From an uncultured Litoreibacter sp. (GTDB lineage Bacteria; Pseudomonadota; Alphaproteobacteria; Rhodobacterales; Rhodobacteraceae), in assembly GCA_947494435.1 (NCBI GenBank), contig CANLUY010000001.1, forward strand, positions 858,001 to 922,000: DNA of 64,000 nucleotides. The letters run 5' to 3'. Of this stretch, positions 8,210 to 19,600 are shown piece after piece. A model generated the notes under the pieces. The model was not told the origin of the DNA and did no database searches. It saw only the letters and a program-made list of their open reading frames with translations. Position 1 is the first letter of the stretch, and every line of letters begins with the position of its first letter. The translations under genes and the position numbers were made by a program.

Positions 8210-8995
8210 ATGCTCCGCGCCCTTATTCTTGCCTGCGGTGTCGCGATTACTGTGCCAGCTTCGGCGCAGTCCATTTCCGCTATTTTGGAGCCTGTGAACA
8301 GTGTCGAAATCCGTCCGTCTGTGAACGGCCGCCTTGATCAAATTTTGGTCAAAGAAGGGGATGTCGTCTCACAAGGTACACTTTTGGCCAGCATCGACGC
8401 GCGGGTACAAAAGGCACGCGTGGCCCTCGCTGAGATTGCAGCGAACGCGGATGGCGCGGTCGCACGCGCAGAGATCGTTATTGCACAAGCAGAAGCCTTA
8501 CGTGAGCGCGTGGCCCGCGCACGCAGCAAGGGTGCGGCCCAGCAATGGGAAGTCACACAGTCCGAGCAATCGGTTCAACTGGCGCAGGCCGATTTGCAAG
8601 TCGCTCGTGAAGGGGTTTTACGCAGCCAAAGCCAACTTGAGCTTGATAGGGCGATCCTCAGCGAATTTGAAATGACTGCACCATTTGATGGCACCATTCT
8701 CGAAATACGAACCCGAACAGGCGAGATTGTAGAGACCGAGACCACAGTGCTCGAAATCGGCAATATGCAGCAGTTGAGGGCAACGGCATTTGTCCCACTT
8801 GATTGGTTGGAAAACCTGTCACCGGGCGCACAGATTCCGGCCGAGATGCCGAATGGTCAAGCTATTACCGGGTCTGTGACGTCCATTGATCCCCGTGTGG
8901 ATCCGGCCAGCTTAAGCGTGCGTGTGCGTGTCGCTTTTGATAATTCTGACCTTTCCCTACTGGCAGGGACAGCTGTCATCATCAATAAACCTTAG
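8210..8995 (+). CDS. periplasmic HlyD/RND-type adaptor (membrane fusion protein)
   Basis: The ATG at 8210 follows the sapC stop by one base and gives a clean Sec signal peptide (MLRALILACGVAITVPASAQ), so I prefer it to upstream in-frame codons. The 261-residue product has the adaptor layout: a first biotinyl-lipoyl half (VNGRLDQILVKEGDVVSQGTLL), a coiled-coil hairpin of about 100 residues, the second lipoyl half (APFDGTILEIRTRTGEIV) and a beta-barrel domain ending LLAGTAVIINKP. Such adaptors join an inner-membrane transporter to a TolC-like porin. It lacks an N-terminal membrane anchor and is likely periplasmic. Translational coupling with sapC is likely. Confidence 0.9.
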   Translation: MLRALILACGVAITVPASAQSISAILEPVNSVEIRPSVNGRLDQILVKEGDVVSQGTLLASIDARVQKARVALAEIAANADGAVARAEIVIAQAEALRERVARARSKGAAQQWEVTQSEQSVQLAQADLQVAREGVLRSQSQLELDRAILSEFEMTAPFDGTILEIRTRTGEIVETETTVLEIGNMQQLRATAFVPLDWLENLSPGAQIPAEMPNGQAITGSVTSIDPRVDPASLSVRVRVAFDNSDLSLLAGTAVIINKP

Positions 8996-8998
8996 AAC

Positions 8999-10660
8999 AT
9001 GAACGCGCCACTTCCAGACACTCCGACAGCTCAGCCCGCGCAAAACGGGCGGGATCTGAATTCGGCAATTGTCGCGTGCTTCTCGCCCGAAACAGCGACA
9101 CCGCCCTTTGCCGAACGTCTGATTGAGCTGACAGCGGCGCTCACCAGCCAGCAAAATTTGTCACTTTGGCAGATACCGAAAACGGACGAACCACCGGAAT
9201 TGCTCGCCGCACACCGGCGTGGAGATCCCGATCAAGCGCCTCCGTCCCTCGTCACCGATGTTCTGGAAGAAGCAGCAGGGAAAAGCGCAAGCATCTTAAA
9301 AGTTGCTGACGGCTATATCGGCGCGAGTATCGCGATGCCAACTGGCAAACTGGCCGTCGCTCTTATGGAAATGCCCGCGAGCGGTGCTGTTGCGCGCTCT
9401 TTGGCGTATGAACGGCTGACGCTTTTGGCAAATCTGTCATATGCCCAATTTCGGCACGGGGATCTGACAGGACAATCCGAGATGATCCAAGCCGTCGCGG
9501 CCGTCGCAGGCGGTGATCACTCAAAACTTCAAGAACTGACAGATCGAATGGCTCGCATCACGGGCGCGGACTATGCCGCTGCGGGGCTTTGCACCGGTGG
9601 CACAGTGCGCGACGTGACGATTTCCGGCCAGCAAGGCCTGACGAAGCGAGCGCAATTGCCGGTACAGCTTCGCGCAAAGATGGAAGAAATCGCGCGCAAG
9701 AAAATTGTCACCAATGATCAGATGTTTGCCGCCGCACCAGACCGTGATGATGGACTTGCGTTGGTCATTGAAGGACCGACGCGCAACCTTGGGGTGATGC
9801 GCATGGCGGGCGCGATCTATGCGCAGGCTCAACACAGCAAGCCGAAGTCAAAATGGACGGCTGCGCGACTTGTGAAGACATGCTCTATCTTGCTCGCTGT
9901 TGGAGCCATCGGGCTAATCCCGATTGCGGATGGTGTGGATGTCTCCGCAAGCGTTGAATCTGCACAAACCCGCACAATCACGGCCCCGCTAACCTCCACC
10001 ATTTCTGAGGTCTTGGTCAGCGACAAAGACGCAGTCATTGCGGGTGAAACCGTATTGGCAAAACTCGACACAAGCGAGATTGATATCGAGCGGATTGGCG
10101 TGGCGGCAGAGCGTGCAAATGCTGTTCTGGAACGCGAAACGGCGCGCGCGCAACGCGACGCCGCCGTCCTTCGCAATAGCGAGTTGGAAGTGCAACGCCT
10201 AGATGCGCGACTGGCTCTCCTTGATCTGCAACACGACAGCAGCGTGATCGTTGCACCGATTTCCGGCATTGCTGTGCTCGGCGATCTTGAGCAGCGACTT
10301 GGGGCTTCCGTGAGGCAAGGCGAGACGTTGCTGGAAATCTCAGACCCGTCACAATTGCGGCTTTCACTTGCTATTCTGGAATCGCAAATCAGCAAAATCT
10401 CCGAGGACTCGACAGGTATCTTTCGGCCCGACTTCGATCCCGGATTGCGGTTGGACGCGGCGATTTCGCGCATCTCTCCTGCGGTTGATAACAGCGAGGA
10501 AATCCCGCTGATCCTTGGAAAAGCAACGTTTAACGCGCCACCCGCTGCGTTGCGTCCCGGACTACGCGGTGTCTTTGCGATTGATCAGCAATACCGCCCA
10601 ATCTGGCAAGTGCTGTATCGCAATATCAGAAATTGGGTTCTGCTGCGGGTCTGGATTTAA
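8999..10660 (+). CDS. membrane fusion protein with cytoplasmic GAF-like domain (GAF-HlyD)
   Basis: The 553-residue product starts with about 290 cytoplasmic residues. A GAF-like region runs from about 175 to 285 (LQELTDRMARITGADYAAAGL ... LGVMRMAGAIYA). A single transmembrane helix near 292-310 (CSILLAVGAIGLIPIAD) leads into a periplasmic HlyD domain with paired lipoyl halves (ITAPLTSTISEVLVSDKDAV and VIVAPISGIAVLGDLEQRLG), a short coiled coil between them and a C-terminal beta domain. The gene starts three bases after the previous stop. A cytoplasmic sensor or docking domain fused to an adaptor is unusual for classical type I secretion. The GAF call rests on pattern and length only. It ends 15 bases from the convergent giant gene. 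Confidence 0.82.
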   Translation: MNAPLPDTPTAQPAQNGRDLNSAIVACFSPETATPPFAERLIELTAALTSQQNLSLWQIPKTDEPPELLAAHRRGDPDQAPPSLVTDVLEEAAGKSASILKVADGYIGASIAMPTGKLAVALMEMPASGAVARSLAYERLTLLANLSYAQFRHGDLTGQSEMIQAVAAVAGGDHSKLQELTDRMARITGADYAAAGLCTGGTVRDVTISGQQGLTKRAQLPVQLRAKMEEIARKKIVTNDQMFAAAPDRDDGLALVIEGPTRNLGVMRMAGAIYAQAQHSKPKSKWTAARLVKTCSILLAVGAIGLIPIADGVDVSASVESAQTRTITAPLTSTISEVLVSDKDAVIAGETVLAKLDTSEIDIERIGVAAERANAVLERETARAQRDAAVLRNSELEVQRLDARLALLDLQHDSSVIVAPISGIAVLGDLEQRLGASVRQGETLLEISDPSQLRLSLAILESQISKISEDSTGIFRPDFDPGLRLDAAISRISPAVDNSEEIPLILGKATFNAPPAALRPGLRGVFAIDQQYRPIWQVLYRNIRNWVLLRVWI

Positions 10661-10670
10661 CCCGCAACAG
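10640..10670. terminator. hairpin between the convergent export operon and giant gene
   Basis: CTGCTGCGGGT (10640-10650) and ACCCGCAACAG (10660-10670) form an 11-base stem with one mismatch around a nine-base loop. It spans the stop codon of the GAF-HlyD gene and lies just beyond the stop of the giant gene. It is well placed to act as a shared terminator, but no run of U follows on either strand, so the call is tentative. Confidence 0.45.
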
Positions 10671-10675
10671 CCCGC

Positions 10676-13600
10676 TTATTGCTGGCCCGGCACCGCTGTT
10701 GAGCCGCTCAGGAATTCATAGCTGAAGCGGTTCAAGCTTACGCCCAAAGGATCAGCGGAGGACTCGTAGAGACTTTGCACTGTGCGGCCCGCAAGGTTTG
10801 TAAAGATATCATCGACCTGCACCACGCCGCCGTTGCCGTAAACCTCACCGATATGCGCCGGAGCGAAATACGTCCGCGTGTTAAACAGCCCAGCTTCCTG
10901 AGGAAGCGTGGATGGCCGATCAACATTAACGCCAAGCGTATAAGCTTCATCCTTCAAAGAACTGCCAGTCGACAGTTCACGCGACTCTGTTCTCAGGTTC
11001 AGACTGGTGCGATACCCCTCGTCAATGAGCTTGACGGGCGCATCAAACAAAACAGAGCGTTGGTTAAACTCGTAGAAATCATCCTGCGGCTGATCCAGCT
11101 CGACACGAGGGAAAATCGCGATCCAGTGTCCGCCGGTATCAGCGACGATATTGCGAACATAATCCAAACGCCCGTCCTGACCAAAGAGGTTGATCGTCAC
11201 GTTAGAGCCCGGCTCCGCCGTACCCGTGAAGATCGGATCAATCAGCAAAATGGGAAGGAACTGCGCATCATCAATACCGTCAATCGCACGCGGTCTGTCT
11301 CCTTCTTCCTCCGTCGGAACAGGGCGCGGAACGATAATGGCATCGTCCATTACGTTTTCAGGCCGCCCGTTGGGATCGTTGGCAATTGGTGTTGACCCGC
11401 CATTGCCGTTCGCCACGTTTGTAATGGGTTCCAGCACATTCGTTGTGAAGCCAACAAACGCCTCATATTCGACCGTTAATGTCTCACCGGGTTGCAGAAC
11501 CGGGATATTGATGATCAGCGATGTCGCGCCCGCAATCGAAGATGGTGAGACAGACCCAAGCGCAGGATTGGACAGACTGATAACGCCGGTCAGCTCAAGA
11601 TCACCCGGCAGATTGTCGGTAATCACGGTGTTGAATGCAGGCGAAGTTGCCGTTGCTTCATTCGCAATCACAACTGTGTAGGTAATCGTATCGCCAAGGA
11701 ACGGCTCCTCAGTTGAGGTAGATTTATCTATGGTCAGCGACGGCTCAATGACTTCAACAGTGGACGTATCGATCAGCTGATCAAGCGGCGGCGCACCTTC
11801 CGGCGTAACCGTTAGACCCGCCGTATTGGTCAGTTGGGTATCTTGCACGTTGCTCGCGATGTTTGAGACACGCGCGACGACTTCAACGATAACCGCATCC
11901 TGTGCTTCGGTGATCTGACCGTTGACGTATGTGTTGACCAAATCATCCAGCGTGATGGTCAAAAGCTGACCGGAATTACTGATTGACGTGCCACCATTGA
12001 TTGTAATCTCACTGCCAACTTGCGTCACGGCAGCGGACACAAAATCAAGCCCCGTCGGCAAGAGATCGGTCAACACCACCGTATCCATGGAGATTTCCGG
12101 AAGCGTCAGAACCAGTTGGTAGGTGACAGTCTCACCAACAGCCAAACCGCGGATGTTGTCACCATCTGCGTCTTCCGGTGTTTCGGTGAAGCCAGATGAG
12201 ATGTCTGTCTTGCTCAAGGTCGGGTTGCTTGAGACGCGGTGGTCATCTGTCACAGGGGTGTATGTCCGTTGGTTTGGATCATTACCCGGTGCGGAATCGT
12301 AGTTCGCAGTTGCGGTGTTGAAGACAGAAGTGAGGGCGGGTGTGGTTGCATCCAGCGTGGCATCATAACTGATGATCAAAACATCATCGGCCAAAAGCAC
12401 ATCAACATTGAGCGTAAAGCCGTTAGCATTTGCAACAAGTTCACCTGCCGCTGGCGTGTAAGCCGCACCGTTCAAAGTGATCGAAATGGAGGTCGGATCA
12501 AGGGTCAGTTCCGCAGGCATCACATCGCCAATAACCACGTCATACGCAGGACCCGTCGCAGACGGGGTTACAGCAGGTCCGGAATTGGTGACATTGACGT
12601 TGAACCTACCAGTATCACCCGGATCCAGCGCAAGCGGTCCGGTTTTATCAACATCAAGTTCAGGTTCAACAACCCGGACATCTGCTTCATCCCGAACCGT
12701 TTCAAGCGCAGGGTCGGCACCGTCAGGGTCAACTGTCAGCGTGGCGGTGTTGGTCAGTGTTGATCCAGCACCCAGATCACCGTTTACACGGCCAACCACT
12801 GTAAACGTAATAACGTCATCGGGACCGAGAGTTGCGGGCGACGTATCCTCTGGATTGCGAATATCACCAAAGTCGAGCGTGAAGTCATTCGCGCCTGTCA
12901 GAACAGCAACCGGCGGCACAAGTGGATCATCGTTCAGATCAACCAAGCCTAAGCCGAAGGTGAAGTTCTCGACGCGCAGGAAGTCGATCCCAACCGGTAG
13001 GTTGTCGGTGAAGATCACCGACTCCATGTCGATTTCTGGAAGGACCAGTTCGTAGCTGTAAGTCACCTCTTCCCCGATTGCCAAGTCAAACGGATCAGAC
13101 CCGTTCACGCTGTCAGTCTCAGTAAAGCTGGACGCTGTCGGGGTTTTCGTCACTGCCGGAACCGTTGCGATAGAATACGTATCGTCGACGCTATAGTCGC
13201 GGTCCACGACGGGATCACCATTCTCGTCAACAGGATCACCGGGCAGGCTGTCGTAATTCACACTGGCCGTGTTCGGGAAGGTTTCTGCCTTGGGCGCGTT
13301 GTTCGCAAGTGTTGCCTGATAGGTTACGGTCAAGGTCTCCCCTGCACCAACGGGGATTGGATCGCCCGTTGCCGTGTCGATCATGCTGAAGGAGAAACCA
13401 CCGGCCGTTTCCGTGACAACAACATCTGCCTGCGTGAAGCCGTTGAAAGTAAATGCCACGCTATTTGGTACGATGGTCAGGTTGGCGTTGCCAAGCGCGT
13501 CCGCGATCAACAAGTCGAACGCCGGACCAGTACCCGTATTTTCAATTTCAAGCTGATAATTCACCGTCTCACCAGGGCTCACCGCAACAGGCCCGGTTTT

Positions 13601-16600
13601 CTCAAGCGTCAATGCAGGTTCGATAACTTCAATCGTTGCAGTATCCACGACCTGATCAAGAGGGCCTTCGCCTTGAGGAGTGATCGTCAAACCAGCGGTG
13701 TTCGTCAGCTGGGTGTTCAATGGTAGAATACCGGAATTGCCGGCCGCCGCCGCTGCATTGACACGCGCAACCACCTCAACAACAATCGCGTCATTTGCAC
13801 GTGTGCCGCTGCCATCGGTATCGCTGTTGATCACATCGCCCAGCGTGATGGTCAACAACTGCGACGCCTCTACAAATGTCGCGGCCCCGTTAATCGTGGC
13901 CAAGTCGGCGCTGCCATCTACGGTAATACCGCTGCCAATCTCAGAGACCTCTGCCGACACAAAGATCAGACCGGCTGGCAAAAGATCGGTAAGAACGACG
14001 GTATCCATGGTAATTTCTGGAAGCGTCAGAACAAGTTCGTATGTGACCGTTTCACCAAGCGCGACATCCGTGACCATATCGCCATCATTGTCTGTCGGGG
14101 TCTCGGCATGTTCAGTCGAAATAGGCGTTTTTTCCAACGTCGGGCTGGAGGCCACAGTATGCGTATCTGAGACCGGCGTGTACGTTTCTTCAACAGGATT
14201 TCCGGCCCCATCAACTGGATCACCGGGCGCGCTGTCATAGTTGGCAGTTGCCGTGTTTGTATGCGTTTCCAAAGCATCAGCAGTTGCGCTGAGTTCCGCC
14301 ATGTAGGTGACGACGAACTCCGCTTTAGGCAGCAAGACGTCAATGTTCAGCGTAAAGCCAGAACCAGACGTCGTCAGCTCCCCCGGACCCGGAACATAAG
14401 GATTTCCGTTTAGGGTGAAGGAGATCATTGTCTCGTCCAATGTCATGTCGGCAGGAAGCACGTCAGAGATAACGACGTCATAGGCAGGGCCCGTCGCGTC
14501 AGGCGTGACATTTGGCCCGGTATTGTTGACCTCGATTACGAATGTACCTGTATCGCCGGGATCCAGTGCGACCGGACCTGTCTTTGCCAGTGTCAGTTCT
14601 GGCTCCACCACACGCACATCGGCAGTGGCCTCGGATGGTGTCAGCGCCGGACCCCCGGTTGGGTCGACTTCCAGCATAGCTGTGTTGGTCAGTACGTCGC
14701 CAGCGCTCTGGTCTGAATTGACGCGGGCATCGACTTCAAGCGTAATGACATCGTCCGGGCCAATGCTGCCATTGGACGGGTTTCTCAAATTGTTGAAGAC
14801 CAGATCAAAGTCGTTTCCGACCAGATCAAGCACAGGCTGATCGGGTCCACCGCCGCTAATATTAGTCATGCCCGCACCGAAAGAGACGCGGAAGTCAACG
14901 AAGTCCAAACCATTCGGTAAGTTGTCAGAGAACAGGACCGTGTCCATATCAATTTCAGGCAAGAACAGTTCGTAAGTGTAAGTCACGACCTCGCCAATTG
15001 CGAGGTTGACGGGGTCGGATCCGGTTGTGCTGTCCGTTTCCCCGAAGGAGGAAGCCGTCGGCGTCTTCGTCAGGAACGGAACAGTCGCCACGGAATTATT
15101 GTCGTTTGTGCTGTAATCCCGGTCATCCACAGGATCACCGTTTTCATCCACTGGATCGCCCGGAAGGCTATCGTAGTTCACACTTGCAGTGTTGATGAAA
15201 GACTCAGCCTCGGGCGCATTTGCATCCAGCAGCGCTTGATATGTTATCGTCAGCGTTTGGCCGGGGCCAACAGGGATCGGATCACCGGTCGCCGTGTCGT
15301 CCAACTCGAAACTAAACCCACCAGCCGCTTCTGTGATCGTCACGTCAGCTTGCGTGAACGTGCTCCCCCCAGCGGTAGTGAAGGTGAACATAACACTTCC
15401 CGACACAAGCGAGAGGTTAGGATCGCCAAACGTATCTGCGATGATGAGGTCGAAAGCCGGTGCATTTCCAGTGTTCTCAATCTCAACAGTGTAATTGACC
15501 GTATCACCGGGATTGACCGCGACATCACCAGTTTTTTCCAGAACTAGGTTGGGCTCGACAATCTCAACGGTTGCTGTGTCTGTCACAGGCGTAAACGCGG
15601 CCCCGCCTTTTGGCGTGATACTCAGACCGGCGGTGTTGGTCAGTTGCGTATTGTTTGGAAGTGTACCGGAATTCGCCGGCACATCGTCAACGCGGGCAAC
15701 AATCTGAACAACAATGGCATCATTTGTACGGGTTCCTGAATCCGTAGTATCCGAATTCAAAACATCGCCAAGCGTGACGGTGACAGTCTGGCCAGACTCC
15801 GCAACCGTTGCTGCGGCGTTGATATCTGCAAGCACCGTGCTTCCGCCGACAGTAACGAAATTCCCAAGTTCAGTCACTGAAGCCGAGACGAAGCTCAGGC
15901 CGTCCGGGAGCGTATCCGTCAGAACCACGCGATCCATCTCAATTTCAGGGATTGTCAGCACCAGCTCATAGGTCACTGTCTCACCAATCGCGAGGTCACG
16001 GATCCCATCCGGCTCTGCATCTTCAGGCGTTTCAGTATGCTCGGACGCAATGGTTGTTTTCTCAAGAGTTGGCGCGCTCGCAACTTCATGTGTGTCGACC
16101 ACAGGCGCATAGACCTGCGCAATCGGGTTGCCCCCGCCATCCACATTGGCACCCGGAACGCTGTCAAATACGACATTGGCCGTGTTTGTAAAAACGTCGA
16201 GGGGCGTCGCGCCCGCATTCAAAGAGGCAGAGTACTGAATGCGCACGGACTCGCCGGGCTCCAACACATCAAAAGTCGCAGAGAACCTGTCGGGACCAGT
16301 CCCAGTGGTGAACGTCGTTGGCGTGATGACGGCACCGTTGCCATCGGTAAAGACAAAGGCAACACCCAGATCCAGCGACATCTCTGGCGGCAGAGTGTCT
16401 GTGACGATGACATCATAGGCCGGACCTTCAGCTCCTGTCACACCGTCATTGGTCGCAACAATTGTGAACTGCTCCGATGGACCACCGGGATCAAGCGCAA
16501 TTGGCCCGGTTTTGTCGATGGTCATTTCTGGCTCAACAACGCGTACAACAGCCGTAGTTGTTTGAAGAGCGAAAGGAGTATCCCCAACAGGATCAACGAA

Positions 16601-19600
16601 CAAGTTCACTGTATTGGTCAGGAAGTCCCCTGCGTTCAAACCTGCATCCTCGGTAACGCGCGCCGTCAGTTCAAAAACGAGGATGTCATCAGGCCCAATG
16701 CTGCCATCAGACGGGTTGTTCATAGCCCCAAAGTTAATTGTAACCGCTTCGGGGTTGCCATTGTCCGAGATGGCCGAGAAGTTCGCAGGGTTTGCGCCGG
16801 TCCCGTTGGCATTGATGAATTGCGCTGAGATGAATTCCAATCCGCTAGGCAGGTTGTCCACGGAACGCACCACGTCCAAATCAATTTCGGGCAGGGTGAT
16901 TTCGAAACGGAATGTGACCTCTTCGCCGATGGAAAGGTCAAAAGGTGTCGAACCTGTTTGGCTGTCTGTTTCGCTAAAATTCGATCCAACAGGCGTCTTG
17001 GAAATGCGGGGAACTGTCGCCACGGCGTGATCATCTTGATCTGTTCCGGAAGACCCGCGTGGATTGCCATCAGCGTCGAGTTGATCTCCCTCAATGCTGT
17101 CGTAATTTACCGTCGCAGTGTTCTCAAAAGTCTGTGCGTCTGGTGCACCGATAACAATCAAACCGTCAAAGGTGATATTGATCGAAGCGCCCGGCAGAAG
17201 AGGACCCGGGATCACGTATTGGAAGCCGTCAGTTTCACCGGGTGCAGGTGTCGTCAAAACACCCGGCACGTCTGAGACAAGGTTCCCTGCGAACTCAAGG
17301 AACGCATTGTCAAAGGGGTCTGAAATGACGATGTCGTAGGCGGGGCCTGTGCCGTTGTTTTCGATCTTAATGGAATAGCCAACTGTATCACCGGGATCAC
17401 CACCAACTTCGCCCGACTTTTCAATCTCGAGGTCTGGTTCAACGACCGTGACCGTTTCGCTGTCAGTCGCGGGTGCCTGCAATGGCGCCCCGCCGACCGG
17501 GTCGACCACATCCAGCGTTGCTGTATTTTGCAGTGAGTCTCCGCTATTTGCGGTGTTCGCGACAATCGCAGTGACGCGGACAACAATTTCCGTGTCGCGG
17601 GCGGCTGTGTCGTCATCACCGGCGATAACCACTGTCCCAAAATCAAACGTGACTTCATCCCGGGCGCCATTGATCGCAATGGTCGGATTTGGCGCGCCAT
17701 TCAGCGTCACGACTTCCGCATCTTGAGCAAGCAGACCTGCCGGCAATCGGTCCGTCAACGTCAGATCAGCCGTTCCTTCTGGCACCGTAATCGTCAGAAG
17801 ATACGTGACTTCTTCTCCAACATTGAGGTTTTGGCCCGGTGTGTCTGTATCATCGCTGCCTTCGAACTCCTTCAACAGCGTCGCATCTGGCGTCGTCAAA
17901 TCAGCCGTTGCGGTTGGTCCAGTGTAATTACGCTGCTCTTCCGGATCCGCTGGATCAGCGACTTCCGTCCCTGCCGGGTTGGAATCGTAGCGCTCGACCT
18001 CAGCAGTGTTTGTGTAGGTTGAGCTGAACAAGGCCGTGTTTTGAACCGTCGAGTCATAGGTGATGACCGCAATAAAACCGGCAGGCAGGTCCGGAATGAT
18101 GACCTGCAATTCGCCCGCAGTGAACGCGCCGCTTGGGGCACCTGCCGGCGTGTAAGGTGTGGTGCCGTCTGCTTGGAACAAGGCAATGTTGAGTGTTGCG
18201 GGCAGCGCAACAACATTTGCCCCCGCTCCGTCGTCATTGACGATCATATCGTAAGCAGGTCCGTTGCCTTCGTTCTCAACCGTCACGGTGTAGGTAACAA
18301 CGTCACCTGCATCTGCCGTGGTCGGTGAAACTGCTTTGTCGATTGTCACGTCAGGCTCGACGACTTCAACCGTCGCATCATCTTGAACGCTAAAGTTGTT
18401 GGTGCCGTTGGAATAGGTCAGCACACCAACGTTGGTCTTCGGATTGAGCGCAGGGTTATTGGTATCCACTGTCAGCGGATCGGCAGTCAAACGCGCCGTC
18501 AGACGAATGACAATCTGGTCATTCGGGTCCGTCGCATTGGCATTCCCATCAACCAAATTCTCGAACGAGCCAAAGTCAAAGGTCGTATTTTGCCCGGCAC
18601 CATTTGTTCCCATCGTTGGAACGGGGCCGGAGAATGATCCCAGATCGCTCCCAACAGAAACTACGGTGGAGGAGACATATTCCATGCCCGGTGGAAGTGT
18701 ATCCACCAGCACCACATCCGAAATCGCACCATCAGGGATTGTCAGAACAAACTCATACGTGACGAGTTCGCCAATACCCAAATCAGTTCCTGTTGTCTCG
18801 GCATAGCTGGTGCTGCCATCCACGACGGATTTGTCAATGTCGGGCGCACGCGTGACGACGCTCTCCATATCGCTGAGCGACAGTTCGCGGTCATCACCAT
18901 CCGGTCCTGCACTATCGTCTTCAGGCGTTGTGTCGAAAACCAGATCAGCCGTATTTGGCAGGGTCAGACCGGCTGCTACGCTGTTATCAACAGTGCCATT
19001 ATATTCGACGCGAACGGTATCGTTTTGATCCAATCGGTCGATGAAGATTTCAAACCCGTTGCCCGCTGTCGTCAGGGCATAATTCGTTCCGTCAAAGGCT
19101 GTCAGTGTGTTGTTTACAAACAGCTGGATGCTTGTCTCGTTCAGGTCGACCTCAGGTGCCAACGTATCGCTGAGCGTCAGATCAAAAGCGGGTGCGTCAC
19201 GGAACCGCGACGGGTTGGTGATTTCGACTTCGTAATTCACCAACCCGCCTGCATCTACAATCGCGGGGGAGGCCGTCTTGTCCAAGGCCACATTCGGTGT
19301 CGCGACACGAACGCTTGAATTTTCACCAACTGTGCTTGAATCTCCTGCCGCATTTTCGAAGGTGATCGACGCACGGTTTCGCAGCAATGAGTTCGTACCG
19401 GGTGTCCCGATGTTTCCGTCTTCAGCACGGGCAAACACGCGGATTTCAATGAAGTCATTATTCGGATTATTGTCTCCGGCGTTGGTGATCGTATCGAAAT
19501 CGAAAGAGAACGCATTTGCGGAAATGGTCGCATTATCCCCAACCTGAAGGCCGCCTGAGTTCTCCATATTGGTCAAACCGGGGCCTTGGTTGTCCCCAAT

